Of a DNA stretch of 64,000 nt, positions 25,196 through 34,095 are shown piece after piece (position 1 is the first letter of the stretch; the number at the start of each line of letters is the position of its first letter). Position numbers and translations under genes: made by a program. The notes under the pieces were generated by a model. The model saw only the letters and a list, made by a program, of their open reading frames with translations. It was not told the origin of the DNA and made no database searches. This DNA comes from Polaribacter porphyrae (GTDB taxonomy: Bacteria > Bacteroidota > Bacteroidia > Flavobacteriales > Flavobacteriaceae), in contig NZ_MSCN01000001.1 in the NCBI RefSeq assembly GCF_002954685.1, positions 2,719,554 to 2,783,553 of the forward strand, in the 5' to 3' direction.

Positions 25196-25654
25196 TTATT
25201 GTTTTATAAAATTCATATTTATTATAAAGGGTTCTCCATCTACTCTAATGGTTTGTTGCCAAAGCATTCTATCTTCAGAAAGATTCTTAAGTTTTACCCT
25301 AAAACCAATATTACTTTCGTTCTTTTTTGGCTTAAGAAGAAAATCATAATAGCCAGAAATTTCATCAACTTCTTGAATTACAAATATAAACTCTCTTTCA
25401 TCTGCTGAACAGTTTGCTTCTTTAAATACATAAGTTCCTGAATTGTTATTAGGAACAAATTTCCAACTACTACCAACAAAACATCCTGCTTTTTGATCTT
25501 TAAACAAAGTAACATTATACGATCCTGTTTTGCTGTACGTAATTTTATTTAGAGTCCAATTTCCTTTAATTACTTTTTCTTTAGTTTTAATGTTTTTTGA
25601 CACTCCACAAGAGAGCATTGTTATTGATATGAGTAAAAATAGTATTTTTTTCAT
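25196..25654 (-). CDS. Lipocalin-like lipoprotein
   Basis: A 152-residue lipoprotein (LLISITMLSCGVSK, Cys16). The mature domain begins with the lipocalin-like 'I.G.W.L..I' pattern (VIKGNWTLNKITYSKTG) and is made of repeated beta strands. It matches the small lipocalin-like proteins frequent in Flavobacteriia, often encoded beside an OmpA-domain lipoprotein as here. The ligand is unknown. Probably co-transcribed with the OmpA-like gene. Confidence 0.8.
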   Translation of the reverse strand: MKKILFLLISITMLSCGVSKNIKTKEKVIKGNWTLNKITYSKTGSYNVTLFKDQKAGCFVGSSWKFVPNNNSGTYVFKEANCSADEREFIFVIQEVDEISGYYDFLLKPKKNESNIGFRVKLKNLSEDRMLWQQTIRVDGEPFIINMNFIKQ

Positions 25655-26131
25655 GATTTTATTTTATACAAAGAAAGGAATTTATGAAAAGAAAAACCAA
25701 CTTATAGGGTTAAAATAATACTATAAAAATTTGCCAAAATCAAATAGTATGGTTTTGGCAAATCAGGTAAAAATAGTTTGGGGGTACTAATGATTTTTTG
25801 TTAGATTTGTAAAGATAAATTTTAAATAAATTTACCTTTTATCTTTTCGATAAATGGTTTTATAAAACCTATAAACTCTTAAATTTTATAGTTAAATCTA
25901 AAATAGATTACTTAAGTTTGATTGTTCTTTCTTTTAAGGATAAAAATTTCCGTTAGCAGTAAAATCTTCAATAAACAAGTTTATAGTCAATTTTATTGAT
26001 AGATAATCCATCTAAAACTTCTGTATTGTTTAATTTGAGAAGCTATTTATATCATTATAGTCTCCAAAAGAATAAGATTCTATAACAGGCATATTTTAAA
26101 AATTGGTAGTCTTTAATTTTTTTGTTATTGT
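25655..26131. other. 477-base gap with decayed coding traces
   Basis: No intact gene. On the minus strand, 26092 down to 25934 reads as protein-like sequence broken by two in-frame stops (MPVIESYSFGDYNDINSF, stop, TIQKF, stop, then MDYLSIKLTINLFIEDF and onward), which may be a degraded short gene. No matching family was recognised. The remainder is AT-rich, including a near palindrome around 25732-25762 (GCCAAAATCAAATA ... GGTTTTGGC). Confidence 0.3.
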
Positions 26132-27034
26132 TTAAAAATAAATCTCTTGAGCTAATCTAAACGTATTTGCATGTGCATCTACAACAATATTGACATCTTT
26201 AGAGTAGCCACCTCCCATAGAACACATTATTGGAATTTTCTGGTCAAAACAGGTTTGTAAAATATAACGATCTCTTTCTTTACAACCTTCAATAGTTAAA
26301 GAAAGTTTACCTAATTTATCAGTTTCAATTACATCAACTCCACATAAATAATAAATAAAATCTGGTTTTTCTTGATGAATGAGTTTGGGTAAAGTTTCTT
26401 TTAAAATGGATAAATATGCATCATTTTTTGTATTGTCTTCTAATGCAATATCTAAATCTGATTTTTCTTTTACAAACGGATAATTGCTTTTTCCATGCAT
26501 CGAAAATGTAAATACAGAGTTATCATTTTGAAAAATTTCTGCAGTTCCATTGCCTTGATGTACGTCTAAATCTACTATTAAAACTTTATTAACAAGATTC
26601 TTGTTTTGTAAATATTTTGCACCAATTGCTTGGTCATTTAACATGCAAAAAGCTTCTCCTCTATCAGAAAATGCATGATGAGTTCCACCAGCTATGTTCA
26701 TAGCAATTCCATTTTTTAAAGCAAATTCTGATGCTTTCATGGTACCATCTGCAATAATCATTTCACGTTCAATTAAACGTTCTGATAATGGAAACCCAAT
26801 TTTTCTTGCTGTTTTTTGGTTTAAAGTAATATTAAGTAAATCAAAAAAATAGTCTGGTTCGTGAACCGTAAAAAAGTGTTTATTATTTGGTATTTCAGGC
26901 TCAAAAAAGTTTTCTACAGAACAAGTTCCTTCATATAACAATTGTTGAGGTAACAAATCGTATTTAATCATTGGAAAACGATGCCCAGATTTTAACGGAT
27001 GATTGTAGATTGGATGATGTGCTATTTTGAGCAT
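26132..27034 (-). CDS. Histone-deacetylase-superfamily hydrolase
   Basis: A 300-residue zinc hydrolase of the HDAC/acetoin-utilisation/acetylpolyamine amidohydrolase fold. The catalytic His pair is in GGTHHAFSDRGEAFC, the zinc-binding motif is IVDLDVHQGNGTAEIF, the second metal Asp is in LCGVDVIETDKLG and the glycine-rich loop is SMGGGYS. Bacterial members remove acetyl groups from small amines or proteins; the substrate is not evident. It is encoded directly after the 473-residue secreted protein with no gap, so the two are probably co-transcribed. Confidence 0.88.
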   Translation of the reverse strand: MLKIAHHPIYNHPLKSGHRFPMIKYDLLPQQLLYEGTCSVENFFEPEIPNNKHFFTVHEPDYFFDLLNITLNQKTARKIGFPLSERLIEREMIIADGTMKASEFALKNGIAMNIAGGTHHAFSDRGEAFCMLNDQAIGAKYLQNKNLVNKVLIVDLDVHQGNGTAEIFQNDNSVFTFSMHGKSNYPFVKEKSDLDIALEDNTKNDAYLSILKETLPKLIHQEKPDFIYYLCGVDVIETDKLGKLSLTIEGCKERDRYILQTCFDQKIPIMCSMGGGYSKDVNIVVDAHANTFRLAQEIYF

Positions 27035-28456
27035 TTAATCTTTAAACTTCTTAAATACCAAATCTTTAGAAAATGATCGATATTCAGTTTTGATATAAAA
27101 ATCTTTATATTTAAAAACTGTACCTCCTTTATCACTATCGGATACAAAATCTTGCATTTTATCAAATGCATTTTCTGGTATTTCTCCTTTTTTGTGATTA
27201 AATTCTTCATCAAATAAACACTCGATTCGGGTTGCTTTATTATTACCAAATGAATTAAATGCTATTTGAGCAGGGTTGAAAAAAATGGTAGCACTACCAA
27301 TAGAAGCTATTGGTAATCCTCCAAAAGGCATCATCATCCCTGCATTAGATCTTTGTACGACATATCCTCCAAGAGTAACATGGTAAAATTTATTGTATTT
27401 TTTTACAGATACACCAATATTTCCTGCATAAATTTTACGTAGAAACTTTTTGGTTTTCTCTAGCTCTCTATAATTATTATATATCCCACCTTCTTGAATA
27501 ATTGGAGTATTTTTAAAAGAAATTACACCTTCTTTTACAGCAGAATAAGTTTTAATTTCTTCTTCTGAAGAAAAATTAAATATTTTTAATGAAAATTCTT
27601 TTTTAGATACAGAAAAAGTAAAAAGATTATCACCATTTAAGTAGGAATTTCCTTTTTTGGAAGTATTTTTTATTTTATTTAATGGGTTTTTAAAATATTT
27701 TGTTGAAGCTTTAAAGTTTATTAAATCAATAATTAAAAGCTGTGTAAAAGAATCATCTGTATTAAAAGAAAAAACTACTTCATGTCCCCTCTCATACATT
27801 TTATATTTACTCGAAGTTATTTCAATTGTATTAGGTATATTTTCTTCAAATTTTCTTATTTCGCCAGAAAAAATAAGCATTTTATTGGCTGTTTTTCTTT
27901 TCTTTAATTTATCTAAAAAAACCAATTTATCTGTACTAATAATATTCTTTTTTTTATTAAAGTCTTTAAAGGTATAAGCATATAATTCATTCTTTTGCTT
28001 GGATGAACAGAGTAAATAAAATTGATTATTGATTGTTGTAGTTTGTACAAAAGATTCTGTATTCTCAATATCAAACTCCTTTGATATTACTTGTTTACTT
28101 TCGAAAGAAAATCTAACAATTAAAAATTTTTCTTTCTTCTTGTTTGTAAGAAAAATAGTGTAATCGTCATTTACATCAATATCATACCCAATTAAAATTT
28201 TAAATTTTCTACTTTTTTCTTCAGAAGTTAATCTATCTACAACTTCAAATTTTGAATTTATTTTGTAAGCATAAACATTCTTTGCATCAGCCAAAATATA
28301 AACAATTTCCCCATTTTTTTCATTTACAATAGGTATAACATCTTTTATATTAGAAGACGTTGTTTTTAAATCATTTTTAAATGATAATAATGTTTGTTGA
28401 GAAAAAACCTGTATACTAAAGAAAAGTATAATTAATGTTCCGAATATCTTTTTCAT
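27035..28456 (-). CDS. Secreted hypothetical protein
   Basis: A 473-residue protein with a clear signal peptide (MKKIFGTLIILFFSIQVFSQQ). The rest is Lys- and Phe-rich, with alternating beta strands and repeated 'DKLVFLDKLKKRK', 'YKMYERGHEVVFSFN' and 'IISTDK'-like segments that could be a beta-propeller-like surface protein. A short Gly/Met-rich stretch (NAGMMMPFGGLPIASIGS) near residue 375 is unusual. No family assigned. It ends where the HDAC-like gene begins and lies 13 bases downstream of metG on the same strand. Confidence 0.65.
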   Translation of the reverse strand: MKKIFGTLIILFFSIQVFSQQTLLSFKNDLKTTSSNIKDVIPIVNEKNGEIVYILADAKNVYAYKINSKFEVVDRLTSEEKSRKFKILIGYDIDVNDDYTIFLTNKKKEKFLIVRFSFESKQVISKEFDIENTESFVQTTTINNQFYLLCSSKQKNELYAYTFKDFNKKKNIISTDKLVFLDKLKKRKTANKMLIFSGEIRKFEENIPNTIEITSSKYKMYERGHEVVFSFNTDDSFTQLLIIDLINFKASTKYFKNPLNKIKNTSKKGNSYLNGDNLFTFSVSKKEFSLKIFNFSSEEEIKTYSAVKEGVISFKNTPIIQEGGIYNNYRELEKTKKFLRKIYAGNIGVSVKKYNKFYHVTLGGYVVQRSNAGMMMPFGGLPIASIGSATIFFNPAQIAFNSFGNNKATRIECLFDEEFNHKKGEIPENAFDKMQDFVSDSDKGGTVFKYKDFYIKTEYRSFSKDLVFKKFKD

Positions 28457-28469
28457 ATTTTTTTATTTA

Positions 28470-30545
28470 TTAACTAACAGCTTGCCCATTTTTAACTTTC
28501 TTTTCAGGCTCAACAAAAGCCAACTTCCCATCAGGAGTGTCAGTCATTAAAATCATTCCTTGGCTTTCTACTCCTCTAATTTTTCTTGGTGCTAGATTTA
28601 CCAAAACAGAAACTTGTTGCCCAATTATCTCTTCTGGAGCAAAACTTTCTGTAATTCCAGAAACTATGGTTCTTACATCAATACCAACATCAACCTTTAG
28701 TTTTAAAAGCTTCTTTGTTTTTGCCACTTTTTCTGCTTCTAAAATAGTTCCTATTCTGATGTCTAGTTTTGTAAAATCATCAAACTTTATAGTTTCTTTT
28801 TGAGGTTCTACCACTTTGTTTTCTTGCTCATTAGCTAATTTTGTTGCTTCTAATTTTTGCAATTGAGCCTCAATAGTTTTGTCTTCAATTTTAGAAAATA
28901 ATAGTTCTGCTTTATTAATTTGATGATTTGTTGGAATTAAAATATCTTTTTGAGTTACATCTTTCCATGTTAGAGATTCCTTCGTTTCACTCGGAATGAC
29001 ATTTAGATTTAAAATATTACTTAATTTAGTTGAAGTAAAAGGCAAAAATGGTTCAGAAACTACAGCTAATGCAGTTGCAATTTGTAAGGCAACATACATA
29101 ATTGTTTTTGTACGTTCTTCATCTACTTTAATTACTTTCCAAGGTTCTTCATCTGCCAAATACTTGTTACCCAATCTTGCTAAATTCATCAATTCTTGAG
29201 AAGCTTCTCTAAATCTATACCTTTCTATAGATTTTCCAATACTATTTGGAAATTCTTTTACAGCAGCTAAAACGTCTTCATCTACTTCTGAATAATCTCC
29301 TGCAAGTGGTACTTGCCCTGCATAATATTTATTAGTTAAGACCACAACTCTATTGATAAAGTTCCCAAAAATAGCAACCAATTCACTGTTGTTTTTTGTT
29401 TGAAAATCTTTCCAAGTAAAATCGTTGTCTTTACTTTCTGGTGCATTTGCAGTTAGTGTATAACGCAAAACATCTTGCTGATTTGGAAACTCCTCTAAAT
29501 ATTCGTGCAACCAAACTGCCCAATTTTTGGACGTTGATAATTTGTTGCCTTCTAAATTTAAAAACTCATTGGCTGGTACATTTTCTGGTAAAATATAATT
29601 GCCATGTGCTTTTAACATACTTGGAAAAATAATACAGTGAAAAACAATATTGTCTTTCCCTATAAAATGAACTAGTTTAGTATCGTCTTTTTTCCAGTAA
29701 TCTTCCCAATTTTTACCTTCTCTTGCTGCCCATTCTTTAGTCGATGAAATATAGCCAATAGGCGCATCAAACCAAACATATAATACTTTTCCTTCTGCAC
29801 CTTCAACTGGTAAAGGAATCCCCCAATCTAAATCTCTGGTTACAGCTCTTGGACGCAGACCATCTTCTACCCAACTTTTTACTTGTCCGTAAACATTGGG
29901 TTTCCAGTCTTTTTTATGCCCTTCTAAAATCCATTCTCGTAAAAAAACTTCATGCTTATCTAAAGGTAAAAACCAGTGTTTGGTTTCTTTTACAGTGGGT
30001 ATATTTCCTGTAATTGCAGATTTTGGGTTGATTAAATCTGTAGCATTATGACTTGTTCCACAGTTTTCACATTGATCACCATAACTTTCTTCAAAACCGC
30101 ATTTTGGGCACGTTCCAACCACAAACCTGTCTGCTAAAAACTGATTGGCTTCTGCATCATATAACTGTGCAGTCACTTCTTCTATAAACTCACCATCATT
30201 ATACAATTTTGTAAAAAATTCTGATGCTGTTTCGTGATGAATTTTAGCTGAAGTTCTAGAATAATTATCAAACGAAATTCCAAATTCTGAAAAAGAATTT
30301 TTAATAATAGTATGATACTTATCAATAATATCTTGTGGAGAAACTCCTTCTTTTTTTGCTCTCATTGGTATAGCCACTCCATGCTCATCAGAACCACAGA
30401 TGTACGCCACATCTTTACCAATTCCTCTTAAATAACGTGCATAAATATCTGCTGGAACATAAACACCTGCTAAATGCCCAATATGAATTGGTCCATTTGT
30501 GTATGGCAAAGCTGCTGTAATTGTATATCTTTTTGGAGCACTCAT
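28470..30545 (-). CDS. metG: Methionyl-tRNA synthetase
   Basis: A 691-residue class I synthetase that charges tRNA-Met. The HIGH motif is seen as [14 protein letters not shown] near residue 12, the zinc knuckle as [18 protein letters not shown], and the KMSKS motif as KLSTSKN. A C-terminal EMAP/Trbp111 tRNA-binding domain covers about 585-691 ([17 protein letters not shown] ... [20 protein letters not shown], given in part). The ATG at 30543-30545 gives the family start. Residues 515-524 ([10 protein letters not shown]) are encoded by a dispersed repeat inserted in frame (see 28972-29002). A -7 box at 30585-30592 lies upstream. Confidence 0.96.
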   Translation of the reverse strand: MSAPKRYTITAALPYTNGPIHIGHLAGVYVPADIYARYLRGIGKDVAYICGSDEHGVAIPMRAKKEGVSPQDIIDKYHTIIKNSFSEFGISFDNYSRTSAKIHHETASEFFTKLYNDGEFIEEVTAQLYDAEANQFLADRFVVGTCPKCGFEESYGDQCENCGTSHNATDLINPKSAITGNIPTVKETKHWFLPLDKHEVFLREWILEGHKKDWKPNVYGQVKSWVEDGLRPRAVTRDLDWGIPLPVEGAEGKVLYVWFDAPIGYISSTKEWAAREGKNWEDYWKKDDTKLVHFIGKDNIVFHCIIFPSMLKAHGNYILPENVPANEFLNLEGNKLSTSKNWAVWLHEYLEEFPNQQDVLRYTLTANAPESKDNDFTWKDFQTKNNSELVAIFGNFINRVVVLTNKYYAGQVPLAGDYSEVDEDVLAAVKEFPNSIGKSIERYRFREASQELMNLARLGNKYLADEEPWKVIKVDEERTKTIMYVALQIATALAVVSEPFLPFTSTKLSNILNLNVIPSETKESLTWKDVTQKDILIPTNHQINKAELLFSKIEDKTIEAQLQKLEATKLANEQENKVVEPQKETIKFDDFTKLDIRIGTILEAEKVAKTKKLLKLKVDVGIDVRTIVSGITESFAPEEIIGQQVSVLVNLAPRKIRGVESQGMILMTDTPDGKLAFVEPEKKVKNGQAVS
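28972..29002 (-). repeat. Dispersed palindromic repeat inserted in frame in metG
   Basis: On the minus strand the stretch reads as TGTCATTCCGAGTGAAACG followed by AAGGAATCTC. It is a close relative of the 'GTCATTCCGAG...GAGGAATCTC' element scattered through many Bacteroidota genomes (recognised from memory), with ATTCC/GGAAT as outer arms. It is read through as part of MetG residues 515-525, with rare-looking codons CCG and ACG. Its site lies in the linker between the anticodon-binding and the tRNA-binding domains. Confidence 0.65.
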
Positions 30546-30584
30546 AAGCTTTTCTCGTATTTTTTGGTATCGTTTTTGAAAGTG

Positions 30585-30592
30585 CAAAAGTA
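30585..30592 (-). promoter_or_regulatory. -7 promoter box of metG
   Basis: The minus strand reads TACTTTTG, fitting TAnnTTTG, about 40 bases before the metG ATG. The -33 box is not evident. Confidence 0.5.
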
Positions 30593-30646
30593 CAAAAAAG
30601 GAATTTTGTGTAGTAATTGAAAATACTTACTTTTAAGAAAAAAAGA

Positions 30647-31261
30647 ATGCTAAAAAACAAACTCCTTTTTTTCTTTTTACTGATGTTTTTTTCATCAATA
30701 AAAGCTCAAGAAAAACAAGATTCTTTAAAGGTAAAAACAAATACTATTGTTTTTATAGACTTAAATGTTAGATATTCTTTTGGAGTTACTAATGGATTGT
30801 CAGGAGGTTTAAGTTTAAATTATCAAGTAAAGAAAAATCTACTTAAATTTAGGTTTTTTGAAACCTCTCGCATTGAAAATGTGGATGTAATTTTCGGAAT
30901 TATTCCTACGAATATAGATCAAAAATTAACAAGAGAGTATTCTTTACTTTATGGAAAAAGATTTATTAAAAATGATTTAGCTTACCATTTTGCAGGTGGA
31001 ATTTCTTACAGCAATTATAAGAAAACAAAACAAGATGTTGTAGTTACAGAATATAACTTTGTTGGTTTTCCATTAGAATTTGGAATTCATTGGTTTCATT
31101 CAAAAAAAGAAAGATATAGAGTTTTATTTGGCTTAATTCCTGTTGGGAAACCCACAAGTTTTGGACGTGCACAAGGATTAAAACTATATGTAAATCTTGC
31201 TAAAAGATCTTATATTGGTTTAGGTATTACGATTGGTTTAGGTTGGCATAAAAAGTATTAA
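30647..31261 (+). CDS. Secreted outer-membrane-type hypothetical protein
   Basis: A 204-residue protein with a signal peptide (LLFFFLLMFFSSIKAQE). Alternating hydrophobic strands with Tyr/Phe/Gly (DLNVRYSFGVTNGLSGGLSL, LAYHFAGGISYSNY, YIGLGITIGLGWHKKY at the C-terminus) look like a small outer-membrane beta-barrel; the C-terminal aromatic fits. No named family. The ATG at 30647 is preferred. A TTTG (30605-30608) and TACTTTTA (30628-30635) 19 bases apart form a near-consensus promoter just upstream. It ends 3 bases before the LD-carboxypeptidase and shares nearly the same signal peptide end (SSIKAQEK), so they are probably one operon. Confidence 0.65.
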   Translation: MLKNKLLFFFLLMFFSSIKAQEKQDSLKVKTNTIVFIDLNVRYSFGVTNGLSGGLSLNYQVKKNLLKFRFFETSRIENVDVIFGIIPTNIDQKLTREYSLLYGKRFIKNDLAYHFAGGISYSNYKKTKQDVVVTEYNFVGFPLEFGIHWFHSKKERYRVLFGLIPVGKPTSFGRAQGLKLYVNLAKRSYIGLGITIGLGWHKKY

Positions 31262-31264
31262 ATA

Positions 31265-32260
31265 ATGAAGTATATAATAGTTACAGTTTTATTCTTGATG
31301 ATTTTCTCATCAATAAAAGCACAAGAAAAATTAATAACTCCTGCTTATTTAAAAGCTGGAGATACTATTGCAATTCTTGCACCAGCAGGAATTCTAAAAC
31401 CAAGTAGAAAAGCAGTTATTCTGCAAGCTAAACAATTAGCAGAAAGTTGGGGATTACAAGTAGTTTTAGGTAAAAATATGTTTAATAATGGGAATCATTT
31501 TGCGGGTTCTGATGACGAACGTTATGAAGATTTTCAAAGAGCATTAGACAACAAAAATATCAAAGCCATTTGGGCAGCAAGAGGTGGTTATGGTTCAGTT
31601 AGAATTTTAGATAAACTTGATTTTTCAAAATTTCAACAAAACCCAAAGTGGATTATTGGCTATTCTGATATTACTTCGTTTCATAATCACATTCATAATT
31701 TAGGTTTTGAGACTTTACATGCTATGATGGCTACTAGTTTAGAAGAAAAGCCAGAGGAAATAGAAGAAACAATTTCGTCATTTAAGAAAGCGCTTTTTGG
31801 TGAAAATTTGAGTTATACTATTCCTTCATCAACATATAATAGAACTTTTGATACTAACAAAATTGAAGGGCAATTGATTGGAGGAAATTTAGCAATTTTG
31901 GCTTCGATGTTGGGTTCTGAAAGTCAATTAAACACAGAGAATAAAATACTATTTATTGAAGAAATTGGCGAGTATAAGTATTCCATAGACAGAATGCTAC
32001 AAAGCTTAAAAAGGGCTGGTTATTTTACCAAAGTAAAAGGAGTTGTTGTAGGTGATATGAGCTTAATCAAAAAGAATTCTACAAAATGGGGTAGTTCTAT
32101 AGAGCAACTCATTTTAGATGCCATTCCACAAGGTATTCCTGTTTTTTTTAATTTTCCAGCAGGTCATGAGGCTGATAATCGAGCAATAATTTTTGGAAGA
32201 AGAGTTGAGTTGGCAGTAGACAGTAGCAGTGAGCAGTTAAAAGTTGTTTTTAAAGAATAG
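31265..32260 (+). CDS. Exported LD-carboxypeptidase (peptidase S66, LdcA-like)
   Basis: A 331-residue serine peptidase that trims the terminal D-Ala from murein tetrapeptides in cell-wall recycling. Unlike the cytoplasmic E. coli enzyme, it has an N-terminal signal peptide (residues 1-20, ending SIKAQE). The nucleophile is in GYSDITSFHNH (Ser of GYSD), the Glu in FIEEIGEYKYSIDRML and the His in FPAGHEADNRAI, completing the Ser-Glu-His triad. The last 15 residues (DSSSEQLKVVFKE region) overlap a CAGT-type repeat (32213-32238). The stop overlaps the convergent gene by 11 bases. Confidence 0.9.
   Translation: MKYIIVTVLFLMIFSSIKAQEKLITPAYLKAGDTIAILAPAGILKPSRKAVILQAKQLAESWGLQVVLGKNMFNNGNHFAGSDDERYEDFQRALDNKNIKAIWAARGGYGSVRILDKLDFSKFQQNPKWIIGYSDITSFHNHIHNLGFETLHAMMATSLEEKPEEIEETISSFKKALFGENLSYTIPSSTYNRTFDTNKIEGQLIGGNLAILASMLGSESQLNTENKILFIEEIGEYKYSIDRMLQSLKRAGYFTKVKGVVVGDMSLIKKNSTKWGSSIEQLILDAIPQGIPVFFNFPAGHEADNRAIIFGRRVELAVDSSSEQLKVVFKE
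32213..32238 (+). repeat. Short CAGT-type tandem repeat at the 3' end of the LD-carboxypeptidase gene
   Basis: CAGT recurs at 32214, 32221, 32227 and 32234 (spacing 6-7 bases), within GGCAGTAGACAGTAGCAGTG and onward. Similar CAGT-rich repeats occur dispersed in Bacteroidota genomes. It is translated as AVDSSSEQ at the protein's C-terminus. Confidence 0.5.
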
Positions 32261-32603
32261 TTTTGATTTTGAATAAAGAGGTATCTAAATCGTTATAAAG
32301 TTTTAAAAATCGTTGTTTTCGATTTTCTTGTTCTTTGAATTCTTTACCCTGAAAGCCACCTATAACTTTAAAAACTTTGAATTTTGAATGATTATGATTT
32401 TCTTCATTTAAATTAAAATCAATTTTAGAAATTTCAAGCTTAATTTCTTTAGAAAATGAACTTTTATCTATTCTATTTATAAAATTTTGTACTTCAATTT
32501 TTAATTGATTTATTTCATCATCAGTAATAATTTTATCTTTTTGATGTCTTAAACATTCAGTTTTTAAAAACTTTAAATATTTTAATAAAGTATCTTTTTC
32601 CAT
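32250..32603 (-). CDS. Hypothetical protein
   Basis: A 117-residue charged, helical, probably cytoplasmic protein (MEKDTLLKYLKFLKTECLRH onward). No recognised motif. It has a Lys/Asn/Glu-rich middle (FNLNEENHNHSKFKVFKVIGG) and a C-terminal helix (EQENRKQRFLKLYNDLDTSL). Lacks a signal peptide or membrane segment. It lies 26 bases downstream of the serine hydrolase gene, on the same strand, and ends inside the convergent LD-carboxypeptidase gene. Confidence 0.5.
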   Translation of the reverse strand: MEKDTLLKYLKFLKTECLRHQKDKIITDDEINQLKIEVQNFINRIDKSSFSKEIKLEISKIDFNLNEENHNHSKFKVFKVIGGFQGKEFKEQENRKQRFLKLYNDLDTSLFKIKTIL

Positions 32604-32629
32604 TTGCTTTAAAAATAACCAAAAAATAA

Positions 32630-34000
32630 CTATTTCACTTTTTTAAACGTATAATTTTCTCCTTGTTTTACGGTATATCCTATAATTTCATTTTTATCAT
32701 TTCTAAAAAACTTGAAAGCCACACTTACTGCTTTAAATATAAAAACATCTTTTTCTGAAGGTGTTAAAAAAGCGTCTGCTTCAGGATTTTTAGGGTCACT
32801 CAACACCAAACGATTATCAAATAATTTTATTTCAAAAACTCTTTCTAGCTCTCCTTGGAGTTCGTAAATACCTATATATTCTCTTAATTTTTCTGCTGAA
32901 ATTTCCTTTTTTGTGAAAATTTCAATTGGATTATTCATCAAAGTACTTGCTATATAATCAGAAATTTTATTGACTCTATCAAACTTGGTATTCGCTAAAA
33001 TACACACATAAATATCTTCATTTGGCAAATACATTCCATTAGTTGTAAAACCAAATAAATTACCTCCATGTTGAATGGTTTTACTGCCTTGTAAATTCCT
33101 TGAAAAGAAGCCATAACCATAGCCAGTTCCTTTTCCATCGTCTGTTTTTTTCTCTGTAATTAATTGTTCAACAACATATTTACTAATAATTGTTTTCCTT
33201 TTTAGTGCTTCATTCCATAGAAATAAATCTTTTGTGGTAGCTACAATTCCTCCAGGAGCGTATAAAGCTGAACCCACCATTTTTGGTGCAGGAAATAAAA
33301 TTCCTCTTTTACTATTATACCCTGTAACAATATTTTTCTTTTTTGTATTACTTGTATACCAAAGTCCTGTAGAATGCATTTGTAAAGGCTCAAAAATGTA
33401 GGTTTTTAAATATTCCTTTAAGGATAAACCTGTTACTTTTTCTAAAGCTGCACCCAATAACGGATAATTAGAATTGCTATATGCCCATTTTGAACCTGGT
33501 TTAAATAATAATGGTCTGTCTTTATAATAATTAATCAATTCTTTTGGTGTATGTTCTTTGGCTAACAAATAAAATTCGTTATCATCTACATCAAAATAAT
33601 TAGGAATTCCAGAGGTTTGTGATAACAAATGATGAATTGTAATTATATGTTTTTTAGAAGGATAATAAGGCACAAATTTTTGAATAGAATCTGACAATTT
33701 CATTTTACCTTGTTCTACTAATTGTAAAATAGCAGCAGAAACAAACTGTTTACTCATAGAAGCCAATTGAAAAACCATATTTGTTTTCAATTTTCTTTTT
33801 GGCTTTATAGACGCTAAACCATAAGCTTTATTGAAAATAATTTCACCTTTTTTAGCAACTAAAACAACTGCTCCAGGTTCATTCTTTGGATATTCTTCTT
33901 TTAGAAAATCATCAATCTTATTTAAGCTGTTTGTTTGTTGACCTAAAATGGATTGTGAGCTAAAAAAAGTAAGAAATATTATGAAGCCTATTTTTTTCAT
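32630..34000 (-). CDS. Secreted serine hydrolase of the beta-lactamase / class C family
   Basis: A 456-residue exported enzyme. The signal peptide covers residues 1-20 (MKKIGFIIFLTFFSSQSILG). The SxxK motif is SMSK in FQLASMSKQFVSAAI, the YxN is YSN in WAYSNSNYPLLG and the third motif is HGG in IQHGGNLFGF. A C-terminal beta domain of about 100 residues follows, as in many esterase/DD-peptidase members. True beta-lactam cleavage is not implied; peptidase or esterase activity is as likely. The ATG at 33998-34000 is chosen because it directly precedes the signal peptide. Confidence 0.87.
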   Translation of the reverse strand: MKKIGFIIFLTFFSSQSILGQQTNSLNKIDDFLKEEYPKNEPGAVVLVAKKGEIIFNKAYGLASIKPKRKLKTNMVFQLASMSKQFVSAAILQLVEQGKMKLSDSIQKFVPYYPSKKHIITIHHLLSQTSGIPNYFDVDDNEFYLLAKEHTPKELINYYKDRPLLFKPGSKWAYSNSNYPLLGAALEKVTGLSLKEYLKTYIFEPLQMHSTGLWYTSNTKKKNIVTGYNSKRGILFPAPKMVGSALYAPGGIVATTKDLFLWNEALKRKTIISKYVVEQLITEKKTDDGKGTGYGYGFFSRNLQGSKTIQHGGNLFGFTTNGMYLPNEDIYVCILANTKFDRVNKISDYIASTLMNNPIEIFTKKEISAEKLREYIGIYELQGELERVFEIKLFDNRLVLSDPKNPEADAFLTPSEKDVFIFKAVSVAFKFFRNDKNEIIGYTVKQGENYTFKKVK

Positions 34001-34095
34001 TGTGTAACTATTATTGTTTAACAATGGCAAATAAACTAAATACAAATACTTAAATCTATTCAAATCTAGATTTGAGTGTTATTTAAATCTAAAAT

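Noticed and set aside
24795-25349. 184-codon plus-strand frame opposite the OmpA-like gene
   Set aside because: It mirrors the glycine-zipper codons and spans two real genes with clear motifs and lipoprotein signals.
14960-25790. CCCCC/GGGGG motifs near 14960, 15955 and 25786 considered as AraC binding sites
   Set aside because: The flanks do not agree between copies and a similar run occurs inside recX (about 10178), so no common site is supported.
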